Origin: Candidatus Borkfalkia stercoripullorum
GTDB lineage: Bacteria; Bacillota; Clostridia; Christensenellales; Borkfalkiaceae
Assembly: GCA_019119395.1 (NCBI GenBank)
Contig: DWXC01000019.1
Coordinates: 21,847 to 85,846, forward strand
DNA length: 64,000 nucleotides
Reading direction: 5' to 3'
Shown here: positions 1-10,299 of the stretch, piece by piece
Layout: each line of letters begins with the position of its first letter
Numbering within the stretch: position 1 is the stretch's first letter
Translations under genes and position numbers: made by a program
The notes under the pieces: generated by a model
The model's input: only the letters and a program-made list of their open reading frames with translations
What the model was told of the DNA's origin: nothing
Databases searched by the model: none

Positions 1-50
1 CCAGCTTCCCAAGCTGGTTCCCGCGGGTTCGATTCCCGTCTCCTGCTCCA
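1..50 (+). tRNA. tRNA-Gly (anticodon CCC), 3' part only, truncated by window start
   Basis: Anticodon arm CCAGC-TTCCCAA-GCTGG (anticodon CCC), T arm with GGTTCGATTCC, terminal CCA. Confidence 0.85.
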
Positions 51-88
51 AAAATCGGCCGACATTCCCGTGTCGGCCGATTTTCTTA
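51..88 (+). terminator. Rho-independent terminator after tRNA-Gly
   Basis: Perfect stem AAAATCGGCCGACA/TGTCGGCCGATTTT followed by CTT. Confidence 0.75.
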
Positions 89-383
89 TGCAAAGCCGCG
101 CGCCCGGCATGCAAAAGCGCAGAACGCCGTTTCGCGGCCGATGCAAGCCGAACGCAATACAAGTCCCCCAAATCAGCCACACCCCTCCCGCGCCCATATC
201 TACCCGTCCTGCCGCAACGCTCTCCTCCGTACCCGACTTGTATGCCGTTGCCGGGCCCATACGGTTTTGCCCGTATGAGTTTTTTCATCCCCGCGAAGGC
301 TTGAACCCAAAGTTTATTCCGCCTGCCGTGCAGGCGGCTGACAAAGCGCCCGCCGTGAAACGGCGGCATTTTTTATAAACAAA

Positions 384-416
384 CGCCGCGCTTCCGCAAA
401 AAGCGGAAGCGCGGCG
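384..416 (-). terminator. Terminator of the foldase-like lipoprotein gene
   Basis: 14-bp perfect stem CGCCGCGCTTCCGC/GCGGAAGCGCGGCG, T-rich on the minus-strand 3' side. Confidence 0.75.
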
Positions 417-439
417 CAAATTTTGCCGTTGATTTAGCA

Positions 440-2725
440 TTACGCAATGCTTCTGAAATCTTCGTATCTGCTCTGATAGATCGTTACGTTCGCGTCGACG
501 TTGAGCAACTCCATGACCCTGGTGTTGATCTCATCCACATAGTTTGTGGTGACCTTATCTTTCATTGCTTGATAGAAATAATAGGAGAACGTGCCCTCTT
601 CGTTGCGCTGATCGTAATCAAAGCCTTCAGCGCCGTACACGTTGCCGGCGGGAAGCGTCATGCTGACGTACATGATGTGCCAGCCGTATTCGGTCGCAAC
701 GACGTAAACCGTGCCCGTGCCGTTCGCAACGGCCTGCTGTGCGGCATATTCGAACTCTGTGACGTATGAAGTGGAGTACCCTTCCGCCGCGATCGAATAA
801 CCGAGGTAAGTGTTGAGGCAACCCGTATCGGTGGAATAAGCGAACATCAGCTCGTTAAAGACAGAGATCGCGTTGTAAGAATCGCTGCCCTCTTTGAGAA
901 GGTCTGCCGCCGTCGTGTTTTTCAGCCCGTTCTCGACGCCGCCGACCGCGATGCTCCCTTTGTAGTAGATCATCTTTTCATAATCGTAAGCGAAGCCGTC
1001 GGGCGAGGAGGAAGAGATGAAATCACTTGCCGAACGGGTATAGAAATCCGTATCGTAGCCGTCCGTTCCGAAAGCGCCGTCACCCGCGAGGGTCAGATCG
1101 CCGTCGATAAAGTTGAGGTAGTCGTTGAACTCGTCGAGGAGCTGTTCGACGGAAACTTTGTTGGGGATAAGCGTGTAAACGCCGTCGCCGTCATCGTCGC
1201 TTACAGAACCGTTATAGGGATATTTGCCCGCGTAACGGTCGATGCCGTCATTCTTCGTGTAGCTGTCCTCGAAGAAGAGATAGGACGAGTTGGTGAAATT
1301 GTCCGACTTGAAATAATCGACGCCCGCCGTCCCGGTCTCGCTCGCGTCGTAACTGTAATCTTCCGAACCGTTGAACCAGGAAGAGCGCTGATCTGTGCCG
1401 CGCACGTTTTTAAGCATAGCGTTGCGCGCCGCATAGTAATCGGCACCCGTTCCGCTGTTCTGTACGGACGTGAGATACGCCGACTGCATCGAACTGAACG
1501 GGAGCAGGATATTGTAGACGAAGCCGTAACCGGAAGAAGGCGAGTACAGCACGAAAGAGGAATCGGACATGCTGTTCATCGTCGTCGTAAAGTCGGACGA
1601 AGAGCCGTCTTCGGCAGAGCCGGTCTGCGCCTCCAGCAAGAGGCTGTACTCCTTGTTCAGGTCGTTCTTCTCGCGCTGATTGGACATGTTCAGCGTAAGC
1701 GTATCGGAAAATTTATTGATCATCATCTGCTCGTAGTACGTTTTGAGTTCGAGCGAATAATAATTGAGCGCGGTGATGTCTGTGGGCGATTCGGATTCGT
1801 CTTTGAGGTAATTGCGGATCAGGGAATTGATAAACTGGTTATACGCCTTTTTCCTCGTGACGGGGGTAGACCCTTCGATCGTTTCGTATTCGCCGAGATC
1901 CTGATCGTAATTCGAACCGGTATAAACCTGATAGTCAAGCTCTCCGGTCTCCGTTTTGGGATAATAATTCTCATCCGTTTCGTTCGCCCCGGTCGGCGTA
2001 GCCCTGTCGGAAGAAGAATCGGAAGAAGAATTGCTCTCCGCGTTGATGATCGCCTCTTCGTTGGAGTCGATCGCATTGTTGATGGAGAGGCGGAGCTGGT
2101 ATTCCGCGAAATTCTTTTCGTCCTCCGTCAGGAAATAGCCGATCGACGCGATGGTCTGCGCATAGCCCGAAAGCCCTTCCTGATTTTTCGCTTCGAGATA
2201 CCCCGAAACGGTCAGGTCTTTCTTGACGCGGATGCCGTCAGTCCCCTCCACGGTTTCATAACCGTAATCGTCGAGGTTTTCCAGGACGTCGGGGCTCAGG
2301 CTGTCGCGGTCAACGACGATCTCGCCTTCGCTCAGATAATAGATCATCGCATACTGGACGATGATCTTGTTGCTGACAAGATTGTCCATGAGAGAATCGA
2401 ACGCTTCGGCATACGTGCTGCCGCCCGAAACCAAAGAGTAACCGTAGTTGATGAAGTACGCGAACAGGTCTCTTTTATAGATGTTTTCGGTCGTGATGAT
2501 CTCGGAAAGGGAATCGGTCACGGAAGACGACAGCGTATATTCGCCGAAAATCGTGTTGAACATGCTTTCGAGCGCGTCCGCATCGCCGCCGATGTTGACC
2601 TCGGCAACGACCTGTTCCATGTCCGCCCTGCTGTCGGTCTCGATAAGGTCGCAGCCGGAAAACATTCCCAGCCCGAACACCGCCGCAAGCAGGCAGCTTA
2701 TTGTTGTGATCAGTTTTTTCTTCAT
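440..2725 (-). CDS. Large secreted lipoprotein, probably SurA/PrsA-like foldase-related
   Basis: Signal peptide with lipobox FSGC; SurA-like N-terminal pattern; parvulin-like 'GWHIMYV' near the C-terminus; lies downstream of pth-mfd. Confidence 0.5.
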   Translation of the reverse strand: MKKKLITTISCLLAAVFGLGMFSGCDLIETDSRADMEQVVAEVNIGGDADALESMFNTIFGEYTLSSSVTDSLSEIITTENIYKRDLFAYFINYGYSLVSGGSTYAEAFDSLMDNLVSNKIIVQYAMIYYLSEGEIVVDRDSLSPDVLENLDDYGYETVEGTDGIRVKKDLTVSGYLEAKNQEGLSGYAQTIASIGYFLTEDEKNFAEYQLRLSINNAIDSNEEAIINAESNSSSDSSSDRATPTGANETDENYYPKTETGELDYQVYTGSNYDQDLGEYETIEGSTPVTRKKAYNQFINSLIRNYLKDESESPTDITALNYYSLELKTYYEQMMINKFSDTLTLNMSNQREKNDLNKEYSLLLEAQTGSAEDGSSSDFTTTMNSMSDSSFVLYSPSSGYGFVYNILLPFSSMQSAYLTSVQNSGTGADYYAARNAMLKNVRGTDQRSSWFNGSEDYSYDASETGTAGVDYFKSDNFTNSSYLFFEDSYTKNDGIDRYAGKYPYNGSVSDDDGDGVYTLIPNKVSVEQLLDEFNDYLNFIDGDLTLAGDGAFGTDGYDTDFYTRSASDFISSSSPDGFAYDYEKMIYYKGSIAVGGVENGLKNTTAADLLKEGSDSYNAISVFNELMFAYSTDTGCLNTYLGYSIAAEGYSTSYVTEFEYAAQQAVANGTGTVYVVATEYGWHIMYVSMTLPAGNVYGAEGFDYDQRNEEGTFSYYFYQAMKDKVTTNYVDEINTRVMELLNVDANVTIYQSRYEDFRSIA

Positions 2726-2849
2726 TGAAACTACTCCGAATACCGTTTAATCGCAATATATATAATTATAGCTTATTTTGCGTATAATTGCAATCGCTTT
2801 TCATGAAAAACTCGTTAAAATTTTGAGTTTTTGAAAGGCTTTTGCCCGC

Positions 2850-5800
2850 TTAGGCGCTCTTTCCGCTCTCCGCGAAGCGCAGGAATTTCGTCATGCCCAA
2901 CATCACGTCGCGCGCGGACCGCGCGGCGGGAAACTCGATCGCGGGCGTCTTTGTCATATCCAGCCGCACGGAGGAGGCGAATTTATCGAGCGCGGAGGAA
3001 AGCCTTTTATCCGCAAGGGAATTCAAAGACGGCAGCTCCAGCCGCCCGCCCTTCGCGCTCACGGAAATTTTGCGGACGTTGAACTTGGCGGCATACGATT
3101 TGAGCACGGCGATGACGAGCAGGTTAAGGACTTCCTGCGGCATTTTGCCGTAATTCTCTTCCATGGAAAGGCAAACGCGCTTATAATCGCCGATACTGCG
3201 GATCTCGGCGATCTGTTTATAACAGTCCAGACGGGAGGCGCTCGCCTCAATGTATTTTTCGGGGATAAACGCGTCCGCGCGGATGTCGAGATCGGCGACC
3301 GTCTGCTCTTCGCCCGTAAGTTCCTCTTTGAGCAGTTTTGCGTACAGCTCGTACCCGACCTTGTCCATATGTCCGTGCTGTTCCCGTCCGAGAACGCTGC
3401 CGGCGCCGCGGATCTCCAAATCGCGCATGGCGATCTTGAACCCCGAGCCGAGTTCGGTAAATTCCATGATGGCCTGCAACCGCTTGCTCGCCGTTTCCGT
3501 CATCACCTTTTCGGGCTTGAACGTAAAGTAGGCGTGCGCGAGCGCGGAGCCGCGCCCCACCCTGCCGCGAAGCTGATAAAGTTGGGAGATGCCCAGCCTG
3601 TCCGCGTCGATGACGATGAGGGTATTCGCGCGGGGAAGATCGATGCCGTTTTCGATGATGGTCGTGGAGACGAGAATATCCGTTTCACCGCCGTAAAACT
3701 TCATGATCGAATTTTCCAGCACGGCTTTGTCCATTCTTCCGTGCGCGACGGAAATTTTGCCCTCGGGAACGATCTCGCCGATCTTGGCGGCAAAGGTAAA
3801 GATGCTTTCGACCCTGTTATACAATATAAATACCTGCCCGCCGCGCGAAAGTTCTCTTATGCACGCGTCGCGGATGAGCGTTTCCGTCTCCTCGACCACG
3901 TACGTCTGCACGGGCAGGCGTTCCGCGGGCGGCGTTTCGATGGTGCTGATGTCGCGTATGCCCGAAAGGGACATATGCAGGGTGCGCGGAATGGGCGTGG
4001 CCGTCATCGTGAGACAGTCGATGTCGCTCTTCATGTTTTTGATCTTTTCTTTGTGCTCGACGCCGAAGCGCTGTTCCTCGTCCAAAACGAGAAGCCCGAG
4101 GTCTTTGAACTTCACGTCGCCCGACAACAGCCTGTGCGTACCTATGATAAAGTCCACTTCCCCCCGCGAAAGGCGGGCGAGCGTCTTGTCCTGCTCGGCG
4201 GGGCTTTTGAAGCGGTTCAGAACCTCTATGTTCACCCCGAAATCGGCGAAGCGTTTGAGCGCCGTTTCATAGTGCTGCTGACAGAGAATGGTGTTCGGGC
4301 ACATGAGCGCGGCCTGTTTGCCGTTCAGCACGCAAAGGTACGCCGCGCGGAACGCGACTTCCGTTTTGCCGTAGCCGACGTCTCCGCACAGCAGCCTGTC
4401 CATCACCTTTTCCGAACACATGTCCGCCCTGATCTCGGCAAAGGAAGCGAGCTGGTCGGGCGTCTCCTCATACGGGAATGCGGATTCGAATTCCTGCATA
4501 AGTTCGTCGTACGGAGCAAACGCAAAACCCCGTTTTTCCGCGCGCTCGGCGTACAGTTTTCTGAGGTCGAACGCCATTTCTTTCAACGAGGCTTTGACCC
4601 TCTGTTTGACCTTTTCGAATTCCGCGCCGCCGATCTTGGAGAGCGACGGCGTTTCCTCGCCCATGTAGCGGGAGAGGATGTCCATCTGCTCGACGGGAAC
4701 GTACAGCACGTCTCCCCCGCGGTATTCGAGGGCGATGTATTCCTTCGTGCCGTCCGTCGTTTCGATCTTTTTCGTACCGACGATCTTACCGACGCCGTGC
4801 GTTTCGTGTACGGCGAAATCGCCGACCTCGGGAGAGGTGAACATATCGTTCCGCTTGCGGCGGATACGCTTTTTCGCGGGAGACTTGGTATACATGTCGC
4901 CCGTGCCGATGACGGCGAGCTTGCAATCGTGCAGGATCAGCCCGCGGTCAAGCTCCTCGTCCAGCACGGCGACCCCTTTGAGCATGGTCAGCTCCGCGGG
5001 GCATTGCGCGTAAGATATGCCCTCGTCCGAGAGCATCCCGCGCATTTTTTCCGCGCGGGAAGGGCTGCCGCAGTACAGCATGACGCGGTAACCGTTCGAT
5101 CGCCAGCTGCGGATATCGTTCGCAAGGTTGAGAAAGCTGTTCAGATACCGCCCCACGGGCGTGGAGTGCATGTTGTAAATTTTAAGCGGATCGAAAAAAT
5201 ACGTTTTGGACGCGAAAGACTGGAGCGCCGCGCATTGAAACTTTGCGATCTTTTCGGAAAACGCCCCGCGGGACAACAGCTGACCTTCGGAAAAGGGAAA
5301 AATCTCCCCGCCCTTTACGAGACGGTGAAAGCGCTCGGCATGCTCTTTGCAGAGCGCGTCGAGCCTGTCGGAAATGAGTTTTGTCTCGTCGAAAACATAC
5401 ACCGCGCCGCCGATGAATTCGTCGAAGGCCGCCGCGTTTTCCAGCACGGGCAGCAGGAAAGAAGCCCCGCCGAAAGGCGCGCCCCCTTCGAGCTTTGCGG
5501 AGATCTCCCCCGCGACCGCCGAGGCACGGTTGTACGCGGCGGCGTCCTTGAAGTCGGAAAGTTCGCCGAAGAGGATCTCCTTGACCCGCCTTTGCTCTCC
5601 CTCTTCGAAAAAAACGTCCGTGGCGGCACAGACGGAAAGTTCCTTCACGAGAGGCAGCCGCTCTCCCGTGATAAAATTATAAGGTTTGATCTTTTCCGCC
5701 GTGTCGCCGAAAAAGTCGACTCGGGCGGGATTTTCCGCATTCACGGGAAAAATATCGAGGATGTCTCCGCGCAGGGCGAACGCGCCCTTGCTTTCCACCG

Positions 5801-6272
5801 CGGCCGAACGGACATACCCCATCGCCGTCAAGCGGGACGCAAGCGAAGAAAAATCGACGTCCTCGCCCTCTTTCAGTTCAAGAACGGGCAGTTTTTTCGG
5901 GAAAATCTGCATGAGCGCTTCAACGTCCGCAACGATGCACTTTGCCCCGCGGGAAATTTCGTACAGGGCGTTCAGGCGGCGGAACAGCGCGTCTTTGGAA
6001 ACGGCGTCTTTATACAGCAGCACCTCGTCTTTGGCTGTGAGAAGCGCAGGCTGTTCGCCCGAAAACCCCGCGATCTCTTCCGCCGTGCGGGCGGCGGTCT
6101 GGGCGTTGTCGCACACGTAGACGAGCCGTTTTTCGAAGCATGTCGCCGCGATGAGGGCGCGGTGCGGCGCGGACACGCCGAAAACCGCCGTCGGCGTGCC
6201 GAGGCGGATATCGTTTGCAAGATCGAGCCAGTCGGCCCCCATGTTGTGCGGTGAAAAGAAATTTTTCGGCAT
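2850..6272 (-). CDS. mfd: Transcription-repair coupling factor
   Basis: 1140 aa; CarD-like 'GDFAVHETHGVGKIVG', helicase motifs GDVGYGKTEVAFRAA, DEEQRFGV, TATPIPRTL, QLRGRVGR. Confidence 0.97.
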   Translation of the reverse strand: MPKNFFSPHNMGADWLDLANDIRLGTPTAVFGVSAPHRALIAATCFEKRLVYVCDNAQTAARTAEEIAGFSGEQPALLTAKDEVLLYKDAVSKDALFRRLNALYEISRGAKCIVADVEALMQIFPKKLPVLELKEGEDVDFSSLASRLTAMGYVRSAAVESKGAFALRGDILDIFPVNAENPARVDFFGDTAEKIKPYNFITGERLPLVKELSVCAATDVFFEEGEQRRVKEILFGELSDFKDAAAYNRASAVAGEISAKLEGGAPFGGASFLLPVLENAAAFDEFIGGAVYVFDETKLISDRLDALCKEHAERFHRLVKGGEIFPFSEGQLLSRGAFSEKIAKFQCAALQSFASKTYFFDPLKIYNMHSTPVGRYLNSFLNLANDIRSWRSNGYRVMLYCGSPSRAEKMRGMLSDEGISYAQCPAELTMLKGVAVLDEELDRGLILHDCKLAVIGTGDMYTKSPAKKRIRRKRNDMFTSPEVGDFAVHETHGVGKIVGTKKIETTDGTKEYIALEYRGGDVLYVPVEQMDILSRYMGEETPSLSKIGGAEFEKVKQRVKASLKEMAFDLRKLYAERAEKRGFAFAPYDELMQEFESAFPYEETPDQLASFAEIRADMCSEKVMDRLLCGDVGYGKTEVAFRAAYLCVLNGKQAALMCPNTILCQQHYETALKRFADFGVNIEVLNRFKSPAEQDKTLARLSRGEVDFIIGTHRLLSGDVKFKDLGLLVLDEEQRFGVEHKEKIKNMKSDIDCLTMTATPIPRTLHMSLSGIRDISTIETPPAERLPVQTYVVEETETLIRDACIRELSRGGQVFILYNRVESIFTFAAKIGEIVPEGKISVAHGRMDKAVLENSIMKFYGGETDILVSTTIIENGIDLPRANTLIVIDADRLGISQLYQLRGRVGRGSALAHAYFTFKPEKVMTETASKRLQAIMEFTELGSGFKIAMRDLEIRGAGSVLGREQHGHMDKVGYELYAKLLKEELTGEEQTVADLDIRADAFIPEKYIEASASRLDCYKQIAEIRSIGDYKRVCLSMEENYGKMPQEVLNLLVIAVLKSYAAKFNVRKISVSAKGGRLELPSLNSLADKRLSSALDKFASSVRLDMTKTPAIEFPAARSARDVMLGMTKFLRFAESGKSA

Positions 6273-6288
6273 GGTCTTAACGCTGCGT

Positions 6289-6855
6289 TCAGTTTTTGTT
6301 GAACGCGCTCATGACGTGTTCGATGCCCTCTCCCCGCGCAAAGGCGATCGCCGCGTCCGCCGCGGCGGAACAGGCGTCGGCAAAGAGCGGGTAATCCTCC
6401 TTGCGGATATTGGCGAGGACATAATTGACGATGGGAATATTGACGTCGGGGTCTTTGATGCCGATGCGGATGCGCGGGAAATCCTGCGAGCCGATCTCGC
6501 CGATGATGCTGCGCATGCCGTTGTGCGTGCCCGCGCTGCCCGACGCACGAATGCGCAGTTTTCCCTTGGGAAGGTCGAAATCGTCATAAATGACGATCAT
6601 ATTCTCGGGCGGAAGTTTATACTTCGCGAGAAGTTGTTTGACCGCCCTGCCGCTCGCGTTCATATACGTGACGGGGCGCGCGAGAATGATCTTTTCTCCC
6701 CCGACGTGCGCTTCGGCAACGGAGGCTTCGCATTCCTTTTTTTTAAATTTTACGCCGAGTTTGTCGGCGGCTTCCCCTACGGCGAGAAAACCCATGTTGT
6801 GAAAGGTCGTCTCGTACTGTTTTTCGGGGTTGCCGAGACCTACGATGAGATACAT
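6289..6855 (-). CDS. pth: Peptidyl-tRNA hydrolase
   Basis: 188 aa; MYLIVGLGNPEKQYETTFHNMGF, KPxTYMNxSG-type motif, GGxxGHN-type 'GSAGTHNGMRSI'. Confidence 0.96.
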   Translation of the reverse strand: MYLIVGLGNPEKQYETTFHNMGFLAVGEAADKLGVKFKKKECEASVAEAHVGGEKIILARPVTYMNASGRAVKQLLAKYKLPPENMIVIYDDFDLPKGKLRIRASGSAGTHNGMRSIIGEIGSQDFPRIRIGIKDPDVNIPIVNYVLANIRKEDYPLFADACSAAADAAIAFARGEGIEHVMSAFNKN

Positions 6856-7222
6856 AAAATTTCCTTTGCGCGGCTTTCAAATCCATTGTACGCGCGAACG
6901 CCGCGTTTTTTGCAAAACGCGGCACAAAAAGGTCTCACGCGTTTCTCGTGCAAAGGCACTGCGAAACGCCGTGATTTGAGAGACAACCGCCGTTCGCCGA
7001 CGCGCGGGTCGGCTCTGCGGCGTTTTTCTCTCTGCGGCGTCGCGGCAAAATATTTTACGCAAGCATTTACAATGTTTGCAAATGCTTTGCTCTTATATAT
7101 TTGCCGCTCCTTATTTCCAAAAATCTCACACCGCTGCGCGCGTTGCGATTTTTGGAAGCCTTAATTTAAGGACTTTCCTATTATAGCAATTTTCGCATTC
7201 ACTCTTTTTCGGCAAGCCGCAA

Positions 7223-7281
7223 GTATGCGGCAAATTGTGTGCGCTTTTTGAAAAGCGTGGTTTTCAAACGCGCCTTAAATT
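7223..7281. repeat. 59-bp direct repeat, copy 1
   Basis: gtatgcggcaaattgtgtgcgctttttgaaaagcgtggttttcaaacgcgccttaaatt, identical to 7413-7471. Confidence 0.95.
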
Positions 7282-7290
7282 GTTTGGGTT

Positions 7291-7329
7291 CACGAAAAAT
7301 GATTTGAGCAGACAAATCATTTTTCCGTG
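7291..7329. repeat. Inverted repeat / hairpin
   Basis: CACGAAAAATGATTTG-agcaga-CAAATCATTTTTCCGTG, one bulged base. Confidence 0.85.
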
Positions 7330-7412
7330 ATTTTTAGGGCTCTGCCCTCTGCGGCGCGCTTTTTGAGGGCACGCCATAACATGCGCGCCGCATTCACCCG
7401 TTGAGACCGCAG

Positions 7413-7471
7413 GTATGCGGCAAATTGTGTGCGCTTTTTGAAAAGCGTGGTTTTCAAACGCGCCTTAAATT
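7413..7471. repeat. 59-bp direct repeat, copy 2
   Basis: Identical to 7223-7281; the two copies are offset by 190 bp. Confidence 0.95.
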
Positions 7472-7663
7472 ATTTAATACTAATTCGCGCAAGGGAAATC
7501 GCAATTTTCCGCAGCGCACCCCTATTTAGCAACGCTTTGCTTTACGGGAAGAGGGTGAATTTGCGCCCTTGCATATTATGTGTGCCCCTGAAAAGGGCGC
7601 AAAGAGCGGAGAAACCGTTGCCGAGCCGACCATTGGCGGCGAACAACGGTGTCGCCCTAAAAC

Positions 7664-7705
7664 TCACGGAAAACCGCAGGCGTCAGCTCGCCGAGGTTTT
7701 CGTGA
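7664..7705 (-). terminator. Probable prs terminator
   Basis: TCACGGAAAACC...GGTTTTCGTGA stem directly downstream of the prs stop. Confidence 0.5.
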
Positions 7706-7710
7706 ATGAT

Positions 7711-8664
7711 TTAGTCGTAAATCTTCGACATCGGTTTGTCGAGATAGACGTTTTCGATCGCCGCGGCAAAAATGTCTGCAACGGAGATGACCGTGATCTT
7801 GTCCAGCCTTTTTTCGGGGGGAAGGTCGATCGTGTTGAGTACGACGAGTTCTTTGATCGGCGCTTTTTCCAGCCGCTCCATGGCGGGGCCGCTGAATACG
7901 GCGTGCGTGCATCCCGCATACACTTCCTTCGCGCCGTGATCCATGAGCGCCTGCGCGCCCTGGCAGATCGTGCCGGCAGTATCGATCATGTCGTCGATCA
8001 TCAGGCATTTTTTGCCCTCGATGTCGCCGATGATGTTCATGACTTCCATCACGTTCGCTTTGGGGCGGCGCTTGTCGATGATCGCCATCTGGCAGTTGAG
8101 CTTCATGGCGACGTTGCGCGCGCGGGTGACCGAACCGATGTCGGGCGATACGACGACGAAGTTTTCGTCCACGATCTTCTTGGATTTGAAATAATTATAT
8201 AAGGTAGGCCCGCCGAGCAGGTGATCGAGCGGGATATTGAAAAATCCCTGTATCTGGGCGGCGTGCAGATCCATGGTAAGCACCCTGTCCGCCCCTGCCG
8301 CGGTGATAAGGTCGGCAACGAGCTTTGCCGTGATGGGATCGCGCGAACGCGCTTTCCTGTCCTGACGGGCATAGCCGAAGTAAGGCATGACCGCCGTGAT
8401 GCGCCCCGCACTCGCGCGGCGCGCCGCATCGATGAGGATGAGCAGTTCCATCAGATTGTCGTTGACGGGCGCGGACGTGGACTGAATAATAAACAGATCC
8501 CTGCCGCGGACGGTCTCGTCGATGTGCACAGCCGTTTCCCCGTCGGAAAACCTGCCGACTTCCGCCCCGCCGAGCTCGGTGTTGAGCTTCTTTGCGATCG
8601 CTTCCGCCAAAGGGCGGTTGGAATTGCCCGCAAAAATTTTGATCTCGTTGCCGTGTGTTATCAT
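7711..8664 (-). CDS. prs: Ribose-phosphate pyrophosphokinase
   Basis: 317 aa; [52 protein letters not shown]. Confidence 0.97.
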   Translation of the reverse strand: MITHGNEIKIFAGNSNRPLAEAIAKKLNTELGGAEVGRFSDGETAVHIDETVRGRDLFIIQSTSAPVNDNLMELLILIDAARRASAGRITAVMPYFGYARQDRKARSRDPITAKLVADLITAAGADRVLTMDLHAAQIQGFFNIPLDHLLGGPTLYNYFKSKKIVDENFVVVSPDIGSVTRARNVAMKLNCQMAIIDKRRPKANVMEVMNIIGDIEGKKCLMIDDMIDTAGTICQGAQALMDHGAKEVYAGCTHAVFSGPAMERLEKAPIKELVVLNTIDLPPEKRLDKITVISVADIFAAAIENVYLDKPMSKIYD

Positions 8665-8967
8665 GTGTACCTCCGAAAAACGCTATACATACGGCGCGCC
8701 CCGCCGAACGCGTGCGCACCTTTTTTGACAGATACCGATAACGGCTTTTTGTTGTAAAAGCCGCGCAAAACTTTTTCGCTTTGCCGCTCCCCCCGGCCGC
8801 GCCCCGAAACGTTCACCTTTCCGAACGCGACGAAACCCCGCGATTTGCCTCGACGGGAGTTTACCACTCTATTTTACGGAATTTGCGCCGAATAGTCAAA
8901 CAAAATATGACCCGCCCGGCAAATTTCCGCACGATAATTTTTCCGGCGGGTCTCCCCGTCCCGGAAG

Positions 8968-9435
8968 CTATTCTTTATCGGCCTTCGCGCGCCCCCGCAT
9001 TTCGCGGAAGAAACCGCTCAAAAGCGCGGAACATTCCTCTTCGAGCACGCCCCCTTCCACCTCGACCGTGTGGTTGAGCAGGTTGCTCCCCGCAAGCTCT
9101 TCCGTCATGGAACGGCCCTTCTGTTCATACGCGCCGAAATAAATTTTGCGGATGCGGGCGTTGAGCGCCGCGCCCATGCACATCGGGCAGGGCTCGAGGG
9201 TGACGTACAGGTCGCATTCGGGAATGCGCCAACTGCCCAGTTTTTTGCAGGCGCGGTCTATCGCGTAAATTTCCGCATGGGAGATCGCCGTCTGCGTCTT
9301 TGTCCTGCGGTTATAGCCCGAAGCGATGACTTTGCCGTCCGAAACGACCACCGCGCCGACGGGCACTTCGCCCTGTTTTTGCCCCTTTTTCGCCCGCGCG
9401 ATCGCCGCGCGCATGAATTTTATTTTGTCTTCCAT
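8968..9435 (-). CDS. tadA: tRNA-specific adenosine deaminase (start moved to internal Met, MEDKIKF)
   Basis: HAEIYAI and TLEPCPMCMGA zinc-deaminase motifs; ORF track start is upstream in the neighbouring gene. Confidence 0.92.
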   Translation of the reverse strand: MEDKIKFMRAAIARAKKGQKQGEVPVGAVVVSDGKVIASGYNRRTKTQTAISHAEIYAIDRACKKLGSWRIPECDLYVTLEPCPMCMGAALNARIRKIYFGAYEQKGRSMTEELAGSNLLNHTVEVEGGVLEEECSALLSGFFREMRGRAKADKE

Positions 9436-10196
9436 TTTAAAAGCTCCTCGGCGAGCCGTTCCGGCACGCCGATATTTTCCCGTACGATATCGGGAAGGCA
9501 CGCCTCCCCCAGCGGGTGCGAAAGCGCGTCGCTCCCCGCCTCTATCGTAAAAGAGGGAATACGCAGCGCCCGTATGCACCAATCTTTATAGCCGCCCGCG
9601 CTGCCCGAAATCATTTTTGCCGCATACCCCGTTTCTTCCGCGAGCGCCGCGGCGATCTTGCCGTCGCGCAAAAGCGCTTCGCCCCTCTGCCCGAACTCCC
9701 AGTAAATTTCGCCGCCCTTCGTATGATAACTTACCGCGGCGTCCGGCGTAACCGCGCGGGTAAAGCGGGCGAGCGCGCGCGATTCGGGTGCGCAGAGCGG
9801 AAACGCTCCCGCATAATTTTCGGGCGCGGGCAAAAAGACGTTCGCCCTGCCCGTTCCCCAGAGCGCGGGGAAATTGACGTTCAGATCCACCCCTTCCGCA
9901 TTCGCCTTCCAAAGGGAAAAACCCTCTTCGCGCAGAGAAAGCGCCGCGCCGTCGGGATTGGCAAGGGGCAGGATATACGCGCCACCGCGGGAAAGCCCCC
10001 GCTTTACGTGTTCGAGCGCGAGGAGGGCCGTGACCCACTCCCGCGCGTGTATGGCGTATTGAAAGAGCGTGACGGGGTATTCTCTTCTGCCGATAAAAAA
10101 GCCGACGAGCGGCAGCCCCCGCGCGCTTTTGCCGTACACGAATTTTTCGTGGCGGCAGCTTTCGTAAAAGCGATATACCTTTTCGACCGCATCCAT
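9420..10196 (-). CDS. M14-family zinc carboxypeptidase (gamma-D-glutamyl-meso-DAP peptidase-like)
   Basis: 'YAIHAREWVTALL' Zn site, 'NPDGAAL', 'SYHTKGGEIYW', 'FTIEAG'. Confidence 0.85.
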   Translation of the reverse strand: MDAVEKVYRFYESCRHEKFVYGKSARGLPLVGFFIGRREYPVTLFQYAIHAREWVTALLALEHVKRGLSRGGAYILPLANPDGAALSLREEGFSLWKANAEGVDLNVNFPALWGTGRANVFLPAPENYAGAFPLCAPESRALARFTRAVTPDAAVSYHTKGGEIYWEFGQRGEALLRDGKIAAALAEETGYAAKMISGSAGGYKDWCIRALRIPSFTIEAGSDALSHPLGEACLPDIVRENIGVPERLAEELLKWKTK

Positions 10197-10299
10197 ATTG
10201 TATTATACGGCGAAAACAAGGCGTTTGCCCCTTGTACCGCGAGGCGGAAAGCCCGCGCGGACATAGGTCTCCCGCAACGCCCGCACGGAAAACCCGCTT

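Noticed and set aside
70-378. 102-aa plus-strand ORF after the tRNA
   Set aside because: Starts within the tRNA terminator hairpin and runs through further hairpins; no RBS or domain evidence.
3369-6254. 961-aa plus-strand ORF
   Set aside because: Lies antisense to mfd; composition typical of a GC-rich shadow ORF (Arg/Ala/Val/Phe/His-rich, no recognisable domain).
6857-7710. Spacer considered as a CRISPR array
   Set aside because: Only two copies of a 59-bp repeat with a 131-bp gap, no regular spacing and no cas genes.
7429-8202. 257-aa plus-strand ORF across the pth-prs spacer
   Set aside because: Mostly antisense to prs; the non-overlapping part is the repeat region, with no domain similarity.
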